A stretch of 64,000 nucleotides of DNA from the NCBI GenBank assembly GCA_934457415.1, contig CAKSHM010000002.1:198647-262646 (forward strand), read 5' to 3'. This DNA comes from an uncultured Eubacteriales bacterium (GTDB lineage: Bacteria > Bacillota > Clostridia > Oscillospirales > Acutalibacteraceae). The notes under the pieces were generated by a model that made no database searches, was not told the origin of the DNA, and saw nothing but the letters and a program-made list of their open reading frames with translations. This document shows, one piece after another, positions 30,441 to 39,644 of this stretch (positions within the stretch are counted from its first letter, which is position 1; each line of letters opens with the position of its first letter). The translations under genes and the position numbers were made by a program.

Positions 30441-32723
30441 TTATCTGTAATAATTTCTTGTCAGCACTTCCTGCTGCCATTCGGGTGAAAGCGCCGTAAA
30501 CCTTGCGGAGAATCCGCAAACTCTTACAATCAAGTCCGGATATTTTTCAGGGTGCTTCTGTGCGTCTAACAGCTGTTCTTTTGTTGTGCAGTTAAGCTGC
30601 AAAGAACCGACGGAGCTGTTCGCAACCGTTCTTATAAATCCCTCGCAAATATCCGTGTCTATTCTGTCTGACGGCAGAATTATATTAACTACGCACCCGC
30701 CTGCCATTGTTGTTTTATCGAGAGTCGAAATACTGTTTATAACATAGGTTGCAAACGGAATTTTTTTCAGTCTTGACGGCGTTAAGCCCTGTGCAAGATA
30801 GTCTCCGTTATATCTGCCGTCGGGAGTGGCGAGAGTCTTTTCTCCCCAGAATCTTACCTCGGTATAGCCGAAATGGCCCATAAGAACCCTGCCGCCGTAT
30901 GTTCCGGTCAGCCTTCCGCACATATTAAACAAATCGTTTTGCAGGCGCGCTGCCAATTCGCAGGAGGCTTTACTGCCGTCTCCCCAGCCATTGCAGCGCA
31001 TTGCGTCAATTCGCATATTTTCATTATCTTTCCAGTTATTTTTTACAGCATTAAGAAACTCATCAAGGGTGTATTTTTTCGATTCAAACACCAATTGTTT
31101 AATTGCCGTTAAGGAATCAACAACAATAGGAAAACCAAAGAATTTAAGCGAATCATCTCTGTATTTGCCGCCTCCGGCTGTGTAATCCTTTTTGTTTTTT
31201 ATACAGTCATCCATTGTCGAGGAAAAAATCGGGATAGGAGATACCTTGTTCCAAATCTGTCCTCCGAGTCGTGTTATTCGCATACGCTCTTTAAGCAGAG
31301 CGAAAATATTCTCACGCATAATATTATAAACTTCTTCAAAGTTTTCGGAACCGTCAAAAAGCTTAAAATCAATTCCTGTTTTTTCTCTGCGTTCTTTAAG
31401 GTCATGTACCGAAAATTCCAATGCTTTTGATAAGTTTATGTAAGACCCGCAATCATATTTTCCGCACCCGTTATCTGTAACATCCCAACAACCGGAAACC
31501 AGATAATCGCGTGCTTCTTCTAAGGTTCGTCCTGCCCTGACTAAGGCGGGAATGACAGCATCATCATTCTGATACAAAATCACGCTTGTGCCTTTAATAA
31601 CTGATCTGTCGATTAAATCAAGATATTCTTTCGGCGAATTTTTTGAAAAACGGCATATTATTTTAGGAAATATGATTTTTTCATTTTCGGCTGCAAGCAA
31701 AAACAGTTTTGTAAGCTCATTGAATACGGAATTCCCATCTTTATCGCAGCCGCCCAAAACATAGGTGTTTTCAAATTCATGGTCGGCATAACCTACCATT
31801 TTCTTGTCGTGATCATATATACAGTCAAAACTAAGGAGAAATTTGCAAATCAGGTCGTATGCTTCCGCCTCTGTAATAACCCCGTTTTCAATATCATGCT
31901 TATAAAACGGATACAGATCAACATCAACTCTGCCGAATGTGCTTGGTCCTATTCCTTCAAGTGAGCCTACGGTCTTTCGGAAAAAAGCTAAAAAATTCAG
32001 GGCGCTGTAAAAGCTGTCGGGTTTTTCCCAAGGCACGCGTTTGGCAGTTTCAGCTATAAGCTTTAAGTTTGCCCTGACTTTTTCATCAGTTGCTGTCTCA
32101 AGCTTTTTCTCCGCCGCTTTGCTGAATTTTTCCGACATTTTTTTGAGCTGCAGCATTCCTTCTGACACAGTCGTTAAAAAATCCCTTTCTTCATCAGTTT
32201 CGGCATTTTCTGATTGCTTTACCGCTTTTTCGTAAATTCCCTTAAGCCCCGTTTCGAAAACCGGTCTGTAATTCAGGTTAAAATGCTGATGAGTATCGTT
32301 ATACGGACCGCAGATCAAATATAGAGTTTCCGCAATTTGCGCGCACCGTTTTTCCCACAAATCGGAATCCTGATCAACAAACCTGTGCTTGTTTTTTTCA
32401 TAGGTCCAGCCGCCGGGATGAATATGATCGGAATTTTCCGGAGCGTTTTTTGCTGATTTGGTTTTGTCCCAAAAAGCCGAACCGTCACATGTTGCACACA
32501 TTGTTCCGGTTTCAAAATAAAACGGAGAATTATCAAAAATTACAGGTTCAAACATATCGGTAATCGTTTTATACTGAAAAATCTTCATTTGGTAGGGATT
32601 CATTTTTTTAAAATCCGAATTATCCAATATTTTAAAACATTTAACGGCGAAATCATCTGCCTTTTTATCCGCTTCATACCAATAATACCGCTTTAATTCT
32701 TCGCGTAATAAAGTGTATTTCAT
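30441..32723 (-). CDS. Glycyl-radical enzyme 1 (PFL-like, unknown substrate)
   Basis: The 760-aa protein (ATG 32723, AGGAAGG upstream) is a glycyl-radical enzyme. The radical site is RVCGFSARF with Gly737, 24 residues from the end. The thiyl Cys is Cys412 in LVSGCWDV. Where dehydratases and CutC-type lyases have Cys-x-Glu, this one has Cys-Trp-Asp, so the base is Asp414 or the reaction differs. More Cys residues follow (NGCGKYDCGS). It is cytoplasmic and anaerobic. The activase follows in the operon and a divergent AraC gene precedes. It is not pyruvate formate-lyase, which has a Cys-Cys pair. Confidence 0.9.
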   Translation of the reverse strand: MKYTLLREELKRYYWYEADKKADDFAVKCFKILDNSDFKKMNPYQMKIFQYKTITDMFEPVIFDNSPFYFETGTMCATCDGSAFWDKTKSAKNAPENSDHIHPGGWTYEKNKHRFVDQDSDLWEKRCAQIAETLYLICGPYNDTHQHFNLNYRPVFETGLKGIYEKAVKQSENAETDEERDFLTTVSEGMLQLKKMSEKFSKAAEKKLETATDEKVRANLKLIAETAKRVPWEKPDSFYSALNFLAFFRKTVGSLEGIGPSTFGRVDVDLYPFYKHDIENGVITEAEAYDLICKFLLSFDCIYDHDKKMVGYADHEFENTYVLGGCDKDGNSVFNELTKLFLLAAENEKIIFPKIICRFSKNSPKEYLDLIDRSVIKGTSVILYQNDDAVIPALVRAGRTLEEARDYLVSGCWDVTDNGCGKYDCGSYINLSKALEFSVHDLKERREKTGIDFKLFDGSENFEEVYNIMRENIFALLKERMRITRLGGQIWNKVSPIPIFSSTMDDCIKNKKDYTAGGGKYRDDSLKFFGFPIVVDSLTAIKQLVFESKKYTLDEFLNAVKNNWKDNENMRIDAMRCNGWGDGSKASCELAARLQNDLFNMCGRLTGTYGGRVLMGHFGYTEVRFWGEKTLATPDGRYNGDYLAQGLTPSRLKKIPFATYVINSISTLDKTTMAGGCVVNIILPSDRIDTDICEGFIRTVANSSVGSLQLNCTTKEQLLDAQKHPEKYPDLIVRVCGFSARFTALSPEWQQEVLTRNYYR

Positions 32724-32866
32724 AGCAATCCTTCCTTTCATCTTCATTATATATACCGTTATAAAGCATTACAATGCAAAAAAAATTAAAAATGGATTAT
32801 TTGAAAATAAAAAAACTTGAAATTCTTTATTAAGATGTTATAATCTTTTTAAAGGCGGTGAATACA

Positions 32867-33640
32867 ATGGAAAATTTGGAAATTAAGAAAATTTACTCGC
32901 TGCATATATTTGCTACGGAAAAACACAGGTGGAACGTAAAAGCGCCGAGACAGGGCTGCTATTTTACATATCAAAAAAGCGGCACTTATAAACACATATT
33001 CAAAAACAAGGAACTGACTGCCTCTGCAGGAACAATTCTTTTTATCAATAATAAAGAATCTTACGGTGTAGTCGGAAAAAACGGCGGAGAAGCAATTTGC
33101 GCCGTAATTGAAATTGAAAACGCTCCCGAATCTTTTGTTTTTGATACAGGAGACGACAAATCCTTCATTAAGCTTTTTAATTCTTTGCTGTTACTTTCCG
33201 ACACATCAATTGCAAGCAACCGTTTCATGGCTATGGGTATTTTGTATGAGCTGTTCGGAAAAATATTCAAGGAAAAAGAAAAGAAAATAATTTCCTCCGC
33301 TTCTCAGTTTACAGCAGAAAACACTTGCCGTTATATTCATAAGCATTACGCAAATCCTGAGCTTAATATGAATGAGCTTTCTGCCGTCACTGATACGGAA
33401 GTTCATAAGCTTAACGGTATGTTTAAAGAAAAATACGGCGTTCCCTGCTGGCAATATGTTGTTTCTGTGCGCTTTGAGGCAGCATGCAATCTCTTAAAAG
33501 CTACCGATTATTCGGTAAGCAATATTGCGCAAATGTGCGGTTTTTCAGATCCTTATTACTTCAGCAGAGCATTTAAAAAGACATTTGGAAAATCACCGTC
33601 GGAATACCGAAAAAACAAAATAAAAGTTATTAAGGAATGA
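32867..33640 (+). CDS. AraC-family regulator of the GRE operon
   Basis: The 257-aa protein (ATG 32867, AAAGGCGG upstream) has an N-terminal ligand-binding cupin-like domain (GTILFINNKESYGVVG) and C-terminal double HTH (about 155-255) with VSNIAQMCGFSDPYYFSRAF and KKTFGKSPSEYRK. It is divergent from GRE1 with 143 bp between, so it likely controls GRE1-activase. It ends 3 bp before the convergent beta-lactamase remnant. Confidence 0.92.
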   Translation: MENLEIKKIYSLHIFATEKHRWNVKAPRQGCYFTYQKSGTYKHIFKNKELTASAGTILFINNKESYGVVGKNGGEAICAVIEIENAPESFVFDTGDDKSFIKLFNSLLLLSDTSIASNRFMAMGILYELFGKIFKEKEKKIISSASQFTAENTCRYIHKHYANPELNMNELSAVTDTEVHKLNGMFKEKYGVPCWQYVVSVRFEAACNLLKATDYSVSNIAQMCGFSDPYYFSRAFKKTFGKSPSEYRKNKIKVIKE

Positions 33641-33643
33641 AAA

Positions 33644-34177
33644 TCATCTCAGAATATTTTGAATTATTGAAGTAATGCAGTTCCTTTGCGTCATGAATTC
33701 TTCAAATTCCAAAATATGAGTGCCGAAATAGGCAGTTATTTTATTCTTTCTGTCAATAAAGTAATGTGCTCCCGCGGCACCGCCCCAGCCGAAATCGGTA
33801 CGGGGATATTCTTTTGAGGAACAGCGCTGTCCGTAACCGTAACCGTAATTATCGGTTATCCAGTATGTCGGCATTTCACGCTGCTTTAAAGTAAGCTGAT
33901 TTGTAAAAAGCAGGGAAGCAGTTTTGGCTTTTAATAATTTATCGGTTCTTATCGCCTCTAAAAATTTTATATACTCGTCAACCGTTGAAACACAGCCTGC
34001 GCCTCCGCTTTCATAATCCGTACCTAAACGGTAAGGATTTTCGTTAAATACTTCGGCAGACTCGTTCTCAGTATTATATTTATACTGTGTGCAAAGCGAT
34101 TTCTTTTTTATTTCAGCATAAGAAAAAGAAGAATTTGCCATTTCAAGCTTATCGAAAATATTTTCCTTTATAAAGTC
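33644..34177 (-). pseudogene. Beta-lactamase-fold serine hydrolase, 3' remnant
   Basis: From DFIKENIFDKLEMANSSFSY onward the frame matches the C-terminal half of class-C-like penicillin-binding/esterase proteins (GGAGCVSTVDEYIKFLEAIR; YGYGYGQRC; FGWGGAAGAHYFID). The N-terminal half with the SxxK and YxN catalytic motifs is missing. The frame continues upstream only as shadow of the SDR gene. The junction lies at about 34177, just inside the SDR stop at 34168-34170. It is a deletion fusion remnant. Confidence 0.82.
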
Positions 34178-34923
34178 GCCATATTGTCCCCGCCGTCTGC
34201 AACGACAGTATGACCGCAAATTATTTCTCCGTAGTCACTCATAAGATAAAAAGCCAATTCAGCAATTTCTTCAGGCTTTATAAATCGTCCGATAGCGTGT
34301 CTTTCATACGGTTGGTCTACGGATTTTGCATAGCGTTCTATCATAGGTGTAAAAGTTGCTCCGGGGGCAATGCCGTTTATTATAATACCGTATTTTCCGA
34401 ATTTTTTGCCAAAAGCCCTTGTCCATTTAATCAAGGAAAGCTTTGAAGCACCATATGAACCGACAATATCCATACAAGCGGCATTTGAAGCGATATTTAA
34501 AATATTACCTTTGATTTTGTTTTGTCTTAAAAATTCGATTTCGTTTCTCAGATTGAAAAAAGCTGCTTTATAATTGATGTCGTTCAGCTCATCCCATTCT
34601 TTTTCATTTATATCAAACGGTTCATAGCCTCGTTTTGTTACCACGGCTGAACTCACTGCCGCCGCATTGACAAATCCGTTAAGTCCGCCCATAAGTTTTT
34701 CTGCGGTTTTGAATTGGAAAGGAGCCGCAGAAATATCTGATATATCCCAAACAATATAATAAAGATTATTAGAAGAAAACTCTTGAACTGTTTCTTTCAA
34801 TTTTTCTTCTTTACGGCCCGCTATCGTAACTTTTGCGCCTGAGTTTAAAAATCTTTTTGCAATAGCTTTTCCGATTCCGCTGCCGCCGCCTGTAATAAGT
34901 ATTTTGTCACAACGCAGATTCAT
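34168..34923 (-). CDS. Short-chain dehydrogenase/reductase
   Basis: The 251-aa protein is a classical SDR: TGGGSGIGKAIA (nucleotide-binding), GFVNAAAVS (NAG-like), NIASNAACMDIVGSYGASKL (catalytic Ser region with Tyr-x-x-x-Lys read as YGASK) and INGIAPGAT. It reduces or oxidises a carbonyl or hydroxyl with NAD(P)H. It overlaps the GRE2 stop by 4 bp (ATGA), so it is co-translated and likely handles the GRE2 product. The end GHTVVADGGDNMATL runs into the beta-lactamase remnant, so the last few residues may not be native. Confidence 0.9.
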   Translation of the reverse strand: MNLRCDKILITGGGSGIGKAIAKRFLNSGAKVTIAGRKEEKLKETVQEFSSNNLYYIVWDISDISAAPFQFKTAEKLMGGLNGFVNAAAVSSAVVTKRGYEPFDINEKEWDELNDINYKAAFFNLRNEIEFLRQNKIKGNILNIASNAACMDIVGSYGASKLSLIKWTRAFGKKFGKYGIIINGIAPGATFTPMIERYAKSVDQPYERHAIGRFIKPEEIAELAFYLMSDYGEIICGHTVVADGGDNMATL

Positions 34924-36962
34924 TTTTCTACTGTCCTTCTTATAATATCATTCTGAAGGTCGGTATCAAATCTTGTAAAGTAACCCGAATATCCCGTAAC
35001 CCTTACAACAAGGTTTGAATATTTTTCAGGGTGCTTCTGAGCCTCTTTAAGCTCTTCCTGGGAAAGGTAGTTGATTTGCAGCTGCATGCCGCCGTTTTTA
35101 AGAAATGTATGATATATTTCCGATAGCTTTGTTATTTTTTCATCGGTGCTTATCATACTTTTATCGAGCTTAATGTTTGAAACTATGCAGCCGCAGAATT
35201 TTCTATAATCAAGCTTTGAAATTGAATTAAGGAGAGCCGTAAGTCCTTTTTTGTCCTTTCCCTCGCTTTGGGTTATTCCCATGGTAAAGGCGTCGCCGGA
35301 AAATCTCCCGTCGGGAGTTGCCTTTGTAAGCTTTCCGAAAACTATATTCGGGTGTGTGGCTCCTACGAAAGAGCCTACTACCAAGGTATTTATGTCATCG
35401 CTTTTTATGCTGTTTCTGATATCATAAATCGAGTCGACGATTTCCTCTGCTATATCGTCGGCATAATCATCGTCATTTCCGAAAAATCTTCCGTTTTTAA
35501 GAATCATTCTTCTTTCGTTTTCATAGCCTTTATAGTTGCATTTCAAAATTTCAAAAAGCTCTTCTAAGGTAAAAATCTTTTCGTCAAAAACGAATTGCTT
35601 TATAACCGAAAGCGAATCGGCTACGTTTGAAATGCTGTTGAAAGACATGGTCAGCCCGTAATATTTTGAGCCTTTGTTTGTTATCGGCTTCCCGCTTTTG
35701 ATACAAGAGATGCTTAATGCAGAGGTCAGAACATTGATATCCTTTGAAATTGCATCCGAATAATTCCCGTATTCCTTTACAATTTCGAGCATATCCTCCT
35801 TTAAGTGCTTTTTATAAATATCGAAAACCTCTTCATAGCTTTTCGCTTTCAAAAATCCGCTGTCATTATATATAGCTTGCTCTAAGGCGTGAAGCAGATT
35901 TATATGAGCCAAATCTATTCTCGCTCCGCTCGGCAGGCACCACTCGTTGCAGCCGACTACGGTATAATTTACTGCGTCATTATAGTCTATCCCTATATCG
36001 GTCATACCCTTTATTCTCGGCTCGTCATTTACAAAAACTATCCATTGGCATTTTGCGTTAAGCTCTGTAATGAATTTCATGGTTTCAGGTGTGGTGTATT
36101 TCGTATATCTGAATGAAGCCTGCGGTCTGAAAGTCGGAAGCTCTGCGATACATTCAAGGATTATTTTTGAAAGCTCGTTGTATCCGTCGGTTCCGTCCTG
36201 CCTGTAGCCACCGACTACAAGATGGTTGTGTCCGCTTATCGGAAGAGCAATGTTATCCATCTGAGTCTCGAAAACCTTAACAAAAAGCTCTTCAAGCAGC
36301 TCTCTTGCCTGTGCTTCGGTTATAATTTTACCGTTAATGTCTTTTTTATAAAACGGATAAAGATATTGGTCTATTCTTCCTAAGCTGTCAGGACAAAGCT
36401 GAAACATAAACCATACCGACTGGACTGCCTCATAAAAAGATTCGGCCTTTTGCATAGGAACTTTTTTAAGGATTGCGCTGAGTTCACTGTCGGTACAGAT
36501 TTCTGAGTATCTTTCGCTTAAATCTCCTATTGAGAAAAGAATTTCTTTCATAGCCTTATGCAATTCGTTTTTTGTCTTTTGCGCGTCAATAAGGTCAATG
36601 AATCCCTTTAGACCGTTATTAAGAATAAAATCAAAATCCAAAACAATATGCGTCCAGCCCCAATAGAAGAGAGAGGTTGGTTTGGTAAAAGAAAGACCCG
36701 ACCAGTATGAAGACAGATGCTTATGACCCGCGCGTCTGTAAAAGTCCGCAGGGTATTCACAGCCGTCAAATCTGAGTCTGCCGAAAAGCTTTTCTCCCGA
36801 ATATTCCTTAACCTGCACATTTTCAAAAAACCTTTTAAGACCCTCTGCTATTAAAACCGGAGATTTTAATTCTTCTTCGTTTTTAAGCTTGCTTTTGCTT
36901 TTTATGAATTTATCCTCATTATTAAGAGCACTTGCGGCCAATTTTTTAATATTTTCTGTCAT
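34920..36962 (-). CDS. Glycyl-radical enzyme 2 (CxE-type, short N-terminus)
   Basis: The 680-aa protein (ATG 36962, AAGGAG 8 nt upstream) has the radical loop RVTGYSGYF with Gly657 and the thiyl Cys338 in VVGCNEW. Cys-x-Glu is typical of GRE dehydratases and C-N or C-O lyases. It is about 100 residues shorter than most GREs (about 780-850), mainly at the N-terminus. It has no activase of its own, so it may rely on the gene at 29568. An SDR follows in the same operon, and a divergent AraC gene is upstream, so it is likely a self-contained catabolic unit. Confidence 0.9.
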   Translation of the reverse strand: MTENIKKLAASALNNEDKFIKSKSKLKNEEELKSPVLIAEGLKRFFENVQVKEYSGEKLFGRLRFDGCEYPADFYRRAGHKHLSSYWSGLSFTKPTSLFYWGWTHIVLDFDFILNNGLKGFIDLIDAQKTKNELHKAMKEILFSIGDLSERYSEICTDSELSAILKKVPMQKAESFYEAVQSVWFMFQLCPDSLGRIDQYLYPFYKKDINGKIITEAQARELLEELFVKVFETQMDNIALPISGHNHLVVGGYRQDGTDGYNELSKIILECIAELPTFRPQASFRYTKYTTPETMKFITELNAKCQWIVFVNDEPRIKGMTDIGIDYNDAVNYTVVGCNEWCLPSGARIDLAHINLLHALEQAIYNDSGFLKAKSYEEVFDIYKKHLKEDMLEIVKEYGNYSDAISKDINVLTSALSISCIKSGKPITNKGSKYYGLTMSFNSISNVADSLSVIKQFVFDEKIFTLEELFEILKCNYKGYENERRMILKNGRFFGNDDDYADDIAEEIVDSIYDIRNSIKSDDINTLVVGSFVGATHPNIVFGKLTKATPDGRFSGDAFTMGITQSEGKDKKGLTALLNSISKLDYRKFCGCIVSNIKLDKSMISTDEKITKLSEIYHTFLKNGGMQLQINYLSQEELKEAQKHPEKYSNLVVRVTGYSGYFTRFDTDLQNDIIRRTVEK

Positions 36963-37105
36963 TTTGCTCACTCCTTCTAATCATATATTACATCATAACA
37001 GCATTAAAATGAATTAACATAATAAAACTTTTATACTTTTTGAAACAATTTTTCTTGTTTTTTTAAACAAGCGGTTTTATAATGAATAAAAAAGGGGGAT
37101 ATTTT

Positions 37106-37882
37106 ATGTTTGAAAATGATATTGTTGTAAAAAAAATAAATTCCGTGATTTGCTACAATAACAAAAGTTCCCCGAAGCTTTGTGATTACAGCGGGAAAAT
37201 TATGCATAATGAACTTATTTTAAAGCTTGACGGGCAATCGGAGATTTATTTTAAAAATAAACGCTTTACAGATATTAAAGGGACTGTCCGTTTTTTGCCG
37301 AAAAGCGATAATAGGGTTTTGTACACCTCGGAAAAGGTGGAAACCGGAAGTTGTATTGATATATTTTTTGACACAATTGAGCCGATATCATCGGAGGCTT
37401 TTTCGGTAAATTATAAAAATTTTGAAAAGCTTTCCGCAATTTTCAAAAAGGCGGAAAACGTCTGGAAAAAAAGGCAGGCGGGATATGAATACACGGCATT
37501 AGGCTGCCTTTATGAAATTCTTGCTGTTTTAAGGCAAAAAGGCATTTATACCCCAAATAAAAAAATTATGAAAATAAAGCGCGGAATAGATTATATAACG
37601 GAAAATTTCACAACCGATTTTAATGTAACGGTGCTGTCGCAGATGTGCAACGTGAGCTATACATATTTTAAAAAAATTTTTACTGAGATATATAAAATGC
37701 CTCCGAAAAGCTATATTACTTTTTTAAGGATTCAATATGCCTGCGATCTGCTTGAATCCAAATTACATAAAATATCGGAGATTTCGGAGCTTTGCGGTTT
37801 TTCAAATGTATATTATTTCAGTAAATGCTTTAAAAAGCAGATGGGTGTCCCGCCAAGTGAATATATAAAGCTCAATTCTTAA
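37106..37882 (+). CDS. AraC-family regulator of the GRE2-SDR operon
   Basis: The 258-aa protein (ATG 37106, GGGGGAT upstream) has an N-terminal ligand domain and a C-terminal double HTH: FNVTVLSQMCNVSYTYFKKI and ISEISELCGFSNVYYFSKCF, then KKQMGVPPSEYIK. It lies divergent from GRE2 with 143 bp between. The high A+T of the N-terminal third (lysine and asparagine rich) is similar to the flanking sequence. Confidence 0.9.
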   Translation: MFENDIVVKKINSVICYNNKSSPKLCDYSGKIMHNELILKLDGQSEIYFKNKRFTDIKGTVRFLPKSDNRVLYTSEKVETGSCIDIFFDTIEPISSEAFSVNYKNFEKLSAIFKKAENVWKKRQAGYEYTALGCLYEILAVLRQKGIYTPNKKIMKIKRGIDYITENFTTDFNVTVLSQMCNVSYTYFKKIFTEIYKMPPKSYITFLRIQYACDLLESKLHKISEISELCGFSNVYYFSKCFKKQMGVPPSEYIKLNS

Positions 37883-37954
37883 AATAAATCGTTAATGAAA
37901 CTGACAATCAGGATATTTTGCGGTTTTATCTTTCCGTTTTGTTTTTTTGATTTT

Positions 37955-37999
37955 TTCACAATAAAAAGGAAATGGATTTTTTATTGTGAAGTCCGCAAA
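37955..37999. repeat. AT-rich inverted repeat in the 37.9-38.16 kb gap
   Basis: TTCACAATAAAAA and TTTTTATTGTGAA are separated by 16 nt. The rest of the 277-bp gap holds no gene I can support. It may be a terminator or a regulator site. Confidence 0.5.
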
Positions 38000-38159
38000 A
38001 AAATCAGGTGTTTGAATATATAAGAACAACTGCTGTTTGTACGGGAGAGCTTTCTGCGGCAGAAAAAAAGGTAAGCTGATGAAAAAAACAGTACCTTTAA
38101 GTTTTAAAAATCAAATGTTAAAATGAGGTTGAAAAACAGACTTAAAGGGGGATTTTAAT

Positions 38160-39494
38160 TTGAAGTTTCCAAAGGATTTTAAATTCGGAGTTTCAACAGC
38201 CGCTTATCAGATAGAGGGCGCTTCTTCAGTTGACGGCGCGGGGCTTTGCAACTGGGATGTTTTCAGCCGCAAAAAAGGCAAGGTTACGATGGGCTTCACA
38301 GGCGACGACGGCTGCGACCATTATTACCGTTGGAAAGAAGATATTGAGCTTTTAAAGGAACTCGGTGTTAACGTATACAGATTTTCAATAAACTGGGCAA
38401 GGCTTATTCCTCATGGAACAGGTGAGATAAACGAAAAAGCGGTAAAGTTTTATAACGGCATAATAGATAAATGCCTTGAATACGGAATAGAGCCTTTTGT
38501 TACGCTGTTTCATTTTGATTTTCCCCAAAGCTTGGAGGATAAGGGCGGTTTCAGAAATCCCGAGAGCCCTTATTGGATGGAGTATTATGCGGAGACGGCA
38601 GGAAAATATTTCGGCGACAGGGTCAAAAGCTTTATAACGATAAATGAGCCGCAATGCTTTTTGCCTCTCGGCTATAATTCCGGATATTTTCCTCCCGGGA
38701 TAAAGGGTTATACAAATGAAGAACTCATTCCTATGGCGCATTATATTCTGTTAGGTCACGGACTTGCCGTAAAAGCGCTCCATAAATACGGCTGCAAGGT
38801 AGGCTACGCTCCCTGCGGTGACGTTCCTGTTCCGCTGACGGAAAGCAAGGAAGATATTGAAGCCGCGAGAAAATGCTATTTCGATTGCAGTGACGAAACA
38901 TGGTTTAATTCAATAAGCTGGTGGAGCGATCCTGTTGTTTTCGGTAAATATCCCGACAAACCGAACCTTTATAAATTCCTGCCTGAAAGCTTTCGGGAGG
39001 ATTTGAAAACAATAAGCGAACCGATTGATTTTTATTGCCAGAATATTTACGGCGGTTCCTATTTCGGATATGATGACAAAAGTGAAAAAGGATATAAAAA
39101 ATATAATAAGCTTACGGGGCTCACGGCGAATAAAACCACCGTTGTACCGCAGGCTGTCTATTGGGGCTCAAAATTTCTTTATGAAAGATATAAAAAGCCG
39201 TTTTATATAACAGAAAACGGAATGTCGGGCACGGATTGGGTCCAGCTTGATGGCAAGGTTCATGACCCTCAGCGGTGCGATTACATAGAGCGGTATCTTA
39301 CAGAGCTTTCGAGGGCTATTGAAGACGGTGCAGATGTAAGGGGATATATGCATTGGTCATTTATGGATAATTTCGAATGGGCTTCTGCATACTGTGAGCG
39401 CTTCGGACTTGTATTTGTTGATTACGATACAAAAAAGCGCATTCCCAAGGACTCGTTTTATAAATACAAAGAGATAATTTTAAAGTCAAAGTAA
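38160..39494 (+). CDS. GH1 beta-glucosidase
   Basis: The 444-aa protein starts at TTG 38160 with GGGGGATTTT upstream. It has the GH1 N-terminal signature KFGVSTAAYQIEGA, the acid/base Glu163 in ITINEPQ and the nucleophile Glu352 in YITENGMS. WSFMDNFEWASAYCERFGL is the usual C-terminal substrate loop. Cytoplasmic; it splits beta-glucosides such as cellobiose or laminaribiose units. It stands just before the sugar-transport locus and is followed by a terminator. Confidence 0.95.
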   Translation: MKFPKDFKFGVSTAAYQIEGASSVDGAGLCNWDVFSRKKGKVTMGFTGDDGCDHYYRWKEDIELLKELGVNVYRFSINWARLIPHGTGEINEKAVKFYNGIIDKCLEYGIEPFVTLFHFDFPQSLEDKGGFRNPESPYWMEYYAETAGKYFGDRVKSFITINEPQCFLPLGYNSGYFPPGIKGYTNEELIPMAHYILLGHGLAVKALHKYGCKVGYAPCGDVPVPLTESKEDIEAARKCYFDCSDETWFNSISWWSDPVVFGKYPDKPNLYKFLPESFREDLKTISEPIDFYCQNIYGGSYFGYDDKSEKGYKKYNKLTGLTANKTTVVPQAVYWGSKFLYERYKKPFYITENGMSGTDWVQLDGKVHDPQRCDYIERYLTELSRAIEDGADVRGYMHWSFMDNFEWASAYCERFGLVFVDYDTKKRIPKDSFYKYKEIILKSK

Positions 39495-39507
39495 ACGATA
39501 AAATTTT

Positions 39508-39549
39508 AAAGCTGTAACTTCATTTTGAGGTTACGGCTTTATTTATTTT
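39508..39549 (+). terminator. Terminator of the GH1 gene
   Basis: A 13-14 bp stem (AAAGCTGTAACTT with GAGGTTACGGCTTT) is followed by ATTTATTTTT. Confidence 0.75.
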
Positions 39550-39644
39550 TATCAAACAAAAAAACACCTTGTCAGAAAAATTTGGATAGTTTTCAGTAAA
39601 TCAACAGAATGATATAATTGAAAATGTAAAAAGGAGGATATTAT

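Noticed and set aside
37995..38080. A small gene or remnant in the gap before GH1
   Set aside because: A frame of about 23 codons (FEYIRTTAVCTGELSAAEKK) has no start or RBS, and no similarity is recognised.
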